Positions 5,611 through 6,100 of a stretch of 6,100 nt of DNA are shown here, piece by piece (position 1 is the stretch's first letter; each line of letters begins with the position of its first letter). The stretch covers positions 1 through 6,100 of the forward strand of contig SXXA01000030.1 of assembly GCA_005791325.1 (NCBI GenBank). Direction: 5' to 3'. Under the pieces are notes generated by a model that was not told the origin of the DNA, did not search any database, and saw only the letters and a list, made by a program, of their open reading frames with translations. This DNA comes from Actinomycetota bacterium (GTDB lineage Bacteria > Margulisbacteria > Marinamargulisbacteria > SXXA01). The position numbers were made by a program, and so were the translations under genes.

Positions 5611-6100
5611 GATGCTTGTGATGGGCGGCCTGATGGTGTGGGCATGTTGGATGGGCACCGGGTTTTTGATGGTCACGATTGCGACGCCAATGGTTGCGGG
5701 GCTGGTTGGAATGGGGGGCATTATCGAGTAAATGGGTTTGTAAGTATGTCCATTTTTTCTGTTGGGCAGGGCTTAAAATGGCTCGAATGGCACGGTCTCG
5801 ATCCTCTCGGTTTTTTTTCAACTGAACCATCAACGATTCGGGGGATGGGGCGGGGTTTGTACGTAAGGTTAAGTTGGCATGGTATTGATCTAACACCACC
5901 CCTATTTTTTGGAACTGAGTATCGGTGAGGTCGAGGGATCGGTCTAGCATGGTTAATGCACGTGTTTTAAGATAAATACGACGCTCTTCCTGACGACGCA
6001 TTTTCATCTTTTGAAATTGGGTTTGTTGGTCGGCCGTTAATATGCTCATAATGGCCCCATCCATTTTATTTCTTTGGTTGGCTTGGTGAATTTGGCGTTC
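5597..6100 (-). CDS. Spy/CpxP/CnrX-like periplasmic LTxxQ protein, 5' end beyond the window
   Basis: The frame is open to the right edge, so the gene is partial; 167 residues are visible. An in-frame ATG at 6064 exists, but the 12 upstream residues continue the helical pattern, and no signal peptide is visible, so the true start must lie outside. Counting from the edge, three LTxxQ-type motifs occur: ILTADQQTQF (20-29), LDLTDTQFQKI (57-67) and ILSPAQQKKW (109-118), embedded in highly charged helices. This is the signature of the Spy/CpxP/ZraP/CnrX superfamily: periplasmic chaperones or metal sensors. The last 38 residues hold ten His and one Cys, a possible metal-binding or disordered tail. 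Its 3' end overlaps the ECF sigma gene by 14 bases, suggesting it is the periplasmic sensor or an adaptor for that sigma system. Membership of the superfamily is well supported; the ligand is not known. Confidence 0.85.
   Translation of the reverse strand, partial: ERQIHQANQRNKMDGAIMSILTADQQTQFQKMKMRRQEERRIYLKTRALTMLDRSLDLTDTQFQKIGVVLDQYHANLTLRTNPAPSPESLMVQLKKNREDRDRAIRAILSPAQQKKWTYLQTHLLDNAPHSNQPRNHWRRNRDHQKPGAHPTCPHHQAAHHKHHERG

Noticed and set aside
5611..5721. Upstream extension of the ECF sigma factor to an ATG at 5721
   Set aside because: The extra 37 residues lie entirely within the LTxxQ gene in another frame and do not resemble a sigma N-terminus, whereas the sequence from 5610 begins exactly as ECF sigma factors normally do.

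Overview
The window comes from a flagellated, double-membraned (Gram-negative type) bacterium of moderate GC content. Flagellar export genes indicate motility. A signal-peptide-bearing beta-barrel-like protein and a Spy/CpxP/CnrX-type periplasmic protein indicate an outer membrane and periplasm. Genus or phylum cannot be read from the sequence. Coding strands are rich in G runs and GGG glycine codons, and this holds on both strands. No RNA gene, mobile element or CRISPR array was seen, and the window is almost entirely coding.

Left block (minus strand, about 4005 down to 1): fliH, fliI and fliJ are joined by 1-4 base overlaps and encode the soluble ATPase complex of flagellar type III export. 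A fourth gene of unknown function is coupled to fliJ by a further ATGA overlap. It encodes a 406-residue secreted, probably outer-membrane beta-barrel protein. After 30 bases the 5' end of mnmG (tRNA wobble-uridine modification) begins and runs off the left edge. No terminator is visible between these five genes, so they may form one transcript.

Middle (plus strand, 4033-4803): lgt, prolipoprotein diacylglyceryl transferase, is divergent from fliH. The two starts are only 27 bases apart, around a small palindrome that could carry back-to-back -10 elements.

Right block (minus strand, 6100 down to 4815): three overlapping genes encode a Spy/CnrX-like periplasmic protein (cut by the right edge, with a His-rich tail), an ECF sigma factor, and a tiny single-pass membrane protein positioned as its anti-sigma factor. 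The composition and sizes recall the CnrYXH metal-sensing sigma system. This is the most interesting part of the window: a probable envelope or metal stress module in which the periplasmic protein seems to contain two tandem Spy-like domains. The block converges on lgt with an 11-base gap.
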